A DNA stretch of 64,000 nucleotides from Chitinophaga eiseniae (GTDB lineage Bacteria; Bacteroidota; Bacteroidia; Chitinophagales; Chitinophagaceae). The DNA lies in the NCBI RefSeq assembly GCF_900167135.1, contig NZ_FUWZ01000001.1, forward strand, positions 1,226,336 through 1,290,335, read 5' to 3'. The notes under the pieces are model-generated. The model was not told the DNA's origin. It searched no databases and saw only the letters and a program-made list of their open reading frames with translations. Of this stretch, positions 62,809-64,000 are shown in pieces. Made by a program: the position numbers and the translations under genes. How positions within the stretch are numbered: the first letter of the stretch is position 1; each line of letters opens with the position of its first letter.

Positions 62809-64000
62809 CTATCTTGAAAGCACTATTTTATAAGTATGAACCTTGTGGTCCTTTGTTGTTAATGTAATCATATATATGCCGTTGGCCAACGATGACGGCA
62901 ATTCGAACGTTTTCGTGCTGATCCGTGTCCGGTATACCTCCATGCCAGCAGCATTTTTAACGGCCATCTCAACATCGTTTACCGTCGCATCACCGCCAAT
63001 AGTAACCCTGCCGGTAGTCGGATTGGGGTACAATCCGGGCGTGGCGGCCGATGGTTGCAGGCTGGCTTTATGTGTGGCCGCGAGCAGGGGGGACACCTGG
63101 CATTGCAGGCAATTATCCGTATACCAGCTCCTGATAGTACGGAACGACTGTACCTTCTTATAAACGATCATTTCATCAATTTGCGCCTGGTTGAGCGAGA
63201 CTTTAAGATGACCATCCAGCGGGGGCGTGTTACGTGCTTCCAGGGGAACGGGCGCCTCTATTCCATTGATAAATAAGCGTATGGGGTTGGTGGCTGCCGG
63301 TATGGTGGTGACGACAAACAGGTTTAATCCACCGGGGTTGTCCACATGGGACGTTTTGCAGCCCAACCCTGTTTTACAGGCGGTGACGGAGTCAGCGGTG
63401 AGTGTAATCGACAATGGCGGCACCTCTACACGAAGCTTCGGTGTTTCATTGCAGAAAGCCTGGCGGTCAATACGTGCCCAGAACCCTACGGTGCCGGTGT
63501 CCCCCAGGCTCCAGGGAGCAAGTGTATGCTGCAGCGTATTTTCAAGGCAAGGTATAACGCTGAGGCCTTGTCGTCCGCAAAGCATATGATCCTGGTAGGT
63601 GGGTAGCAGTGTGCTGGTCAGATCCTTCCCGGAAATAAAGTCTTTGCTATCGCCGTCAAATGAGTAATAAAGTGTTTCGCCCGCAAAATGGGGCCCATAA
63701 CAAAGGGAGAAGTCGCCGTAAGTCTGATCGGCAAAATACACCCGCAATTCATCATTGATGTCCGCCAGTCCCCCGTTCAACGTTATTCTGACACGGTCGT
63801 AAGGTTTTGAAGTAATAAACTCCAGCTCTCCTTTGGTGGAGTCTTCGTAGATTTTCAACATGCGGACATCTACCGGCCTGGAATCATTGTTGGACGTATC
63901 ACCGGAAAAAGTTTCCACAGATACCTGGCCCAACAGCCGGACTGACAGGCGCGTATGCCCGGTGCCGATACCGATGCTCAGTTTGGTGAACCGGTCGATG
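62809..64000 (-). CDS. LamG-domain protein with T9SS type A sorting domain (5' end beyond the window)
   Basis: The frame is open to the window edge, so only the C-terminal 397 or so residues are present. An internal TTG at 63933 is not a convincing start. A beta-rich LamG-like domain (MLCGRQGLSVIP, TVGFWARIDRQ and LFINGIEA) is followed by a short linker. The last 80 residues form a gliding/type IX secretion C-terminal domain: LYPNPTTGRVTI, GMEVYRT, ending LANGIYMITLTT then HTYKIVLSR. The protein should be exported across the outer membrane by T9SS and attached to the surface. Total length and N-terminal domains are unknown. Confidence 0.88.
   Translation of the reverse strand, partial: IDRFTKLSIGIGTGHTRLSVRLLGQVSVETFSGDTSNNDSRPVDVRMLKIYEDSTKGELEFITSKPYDRVRITLNGGLADINDELRVYFADQTYGDFSLCYGPHFAGETLYYSFDGDSKDFISGKDLTSTLLPTYQDHMLCGRQGLSVIPCLENTLQHTLAPWSLGDTGTVGFWARIDRQAFCNETPKLRVEVPPLSITLTADSVTACKTGLGCKTSHVDNPGGLNLFVVTTIPAATNPIRLFINGIEAPVPLEARNTPPLDGHLKVSLNQAQIDEMIVYKKVQSFRTIRSWYTDNCLQCQVSPLLAATHKASLQPSAATPGLYPNPTTGRVTIGGDATVNDVEMAVKNAAGMEVYRTRISTKTFELPSSLANGIYMITLTTKDHKVHTYKIVLSR

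Noticed and set aside
1..64000. CRISPR arrays, tRNA, rRNA, prophage or integrase genes
   Set aside because: No regularly spaced repeats beyond the 56-bp duplication, no cloverleaf-like sequences and no phage-like genes were recognised on reading.

Overview
The window is about 64 kb of a Bacteroidota chromosome, most likely a Chitinophaga-like member of Chitinophagaceae. The grounds are two SusC/SusD pairs, a C-terminal gliding/type IX secretion sorting domain, SusE/DUF5017 and YaiO-type envelope proteins, and TAnnTTTG promoter boxes of the Bacteroidota sigma factor. Intergenic DNA is AT-rich and coding DNA moderately GC-rich. No rRNA, tRNA, CRISPR array, phage gene or intact transposase was seen. 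Genus assignment is inference.

Layout. (1) 1-7.1 kb: a minus-strand heavy-metal-type RND efflux operon (outer-membrane factor, adaptor, small DUF190 PII-like protein, CusA/CzcA pump), then a TetR regulator whose 3' end carries a 56-bp tandem duplication and, between them, a MITE-like inverted repeat. (2) 7.1-14.4 kb: a second, drug-type RND operon (adaptor, pump, outer-membrane factor, TetR) with an AraC regulator gene upstream. A 33-bp AraC-type site lies at the same distance upstream of both the efflux promoter and the AraC promoter. (3) 14.6-28.5 kb: mostly single metabolic genes: an exported Ntn amidase, a membrane protein, a universal stress protein with PEP synthase, a YbaK-type deacylase, a secreted LamG/EEP phosphohydrolase, an aromatic amino acid permease, a GH5-like glycosidase, a GT-C-like membrane protein, an SDR and a GH130 mannoside phosphorylase. 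(4) 28.5-34.4 kb: a minus-strand operon of single-domain response regulator, membrane-anchored HEAT protein, processive family 2 glycosyltransferase and a TPR/YaiO outer-membrane protein. It looks like an exopolysaccharide synthesis and export system. (5) 34.9-35.7 kb: an ArsR-SRPBCC pair under a promoter framed by two near-identical operators. (6) 35.8-53.2 kb: a LacI-controlled polysaccharide-utilisation-like locus with a parallel beta-helix protein, SusC, SusD, DUF5017 lipoprotein, SSS symporter, a probable (alpha/alpha)6 enzyme, an SGNH esterase and an FAD oxidoreductase. (7) 53.6-58.1 kb: a second SusC/SusD pair with no enzymes. (8) 58.2-64 kb: a P-type (Ca2+-like) ATPase, a CHMI-type tautomerase, a secreted PQQ-type beta-propeller and a LamG/T9SS cargo protein cut by the window end.

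The strongest new inference is regulatory. Three copies of a paired operator (GGGAACATTCCC, 7 bp, GGGAATGTTCCC) occur in the window: before the beta-helix gene, between lacI and susC, and before the FAD oxidoreductase. In each case a candidate -7 box begins 46-47 bp downstream of the operator. This ties three transcription units to one LacI regulator acting from an upstream, activator-like position. All functions are read from sequence motifs and remembered family features; no database search was run.
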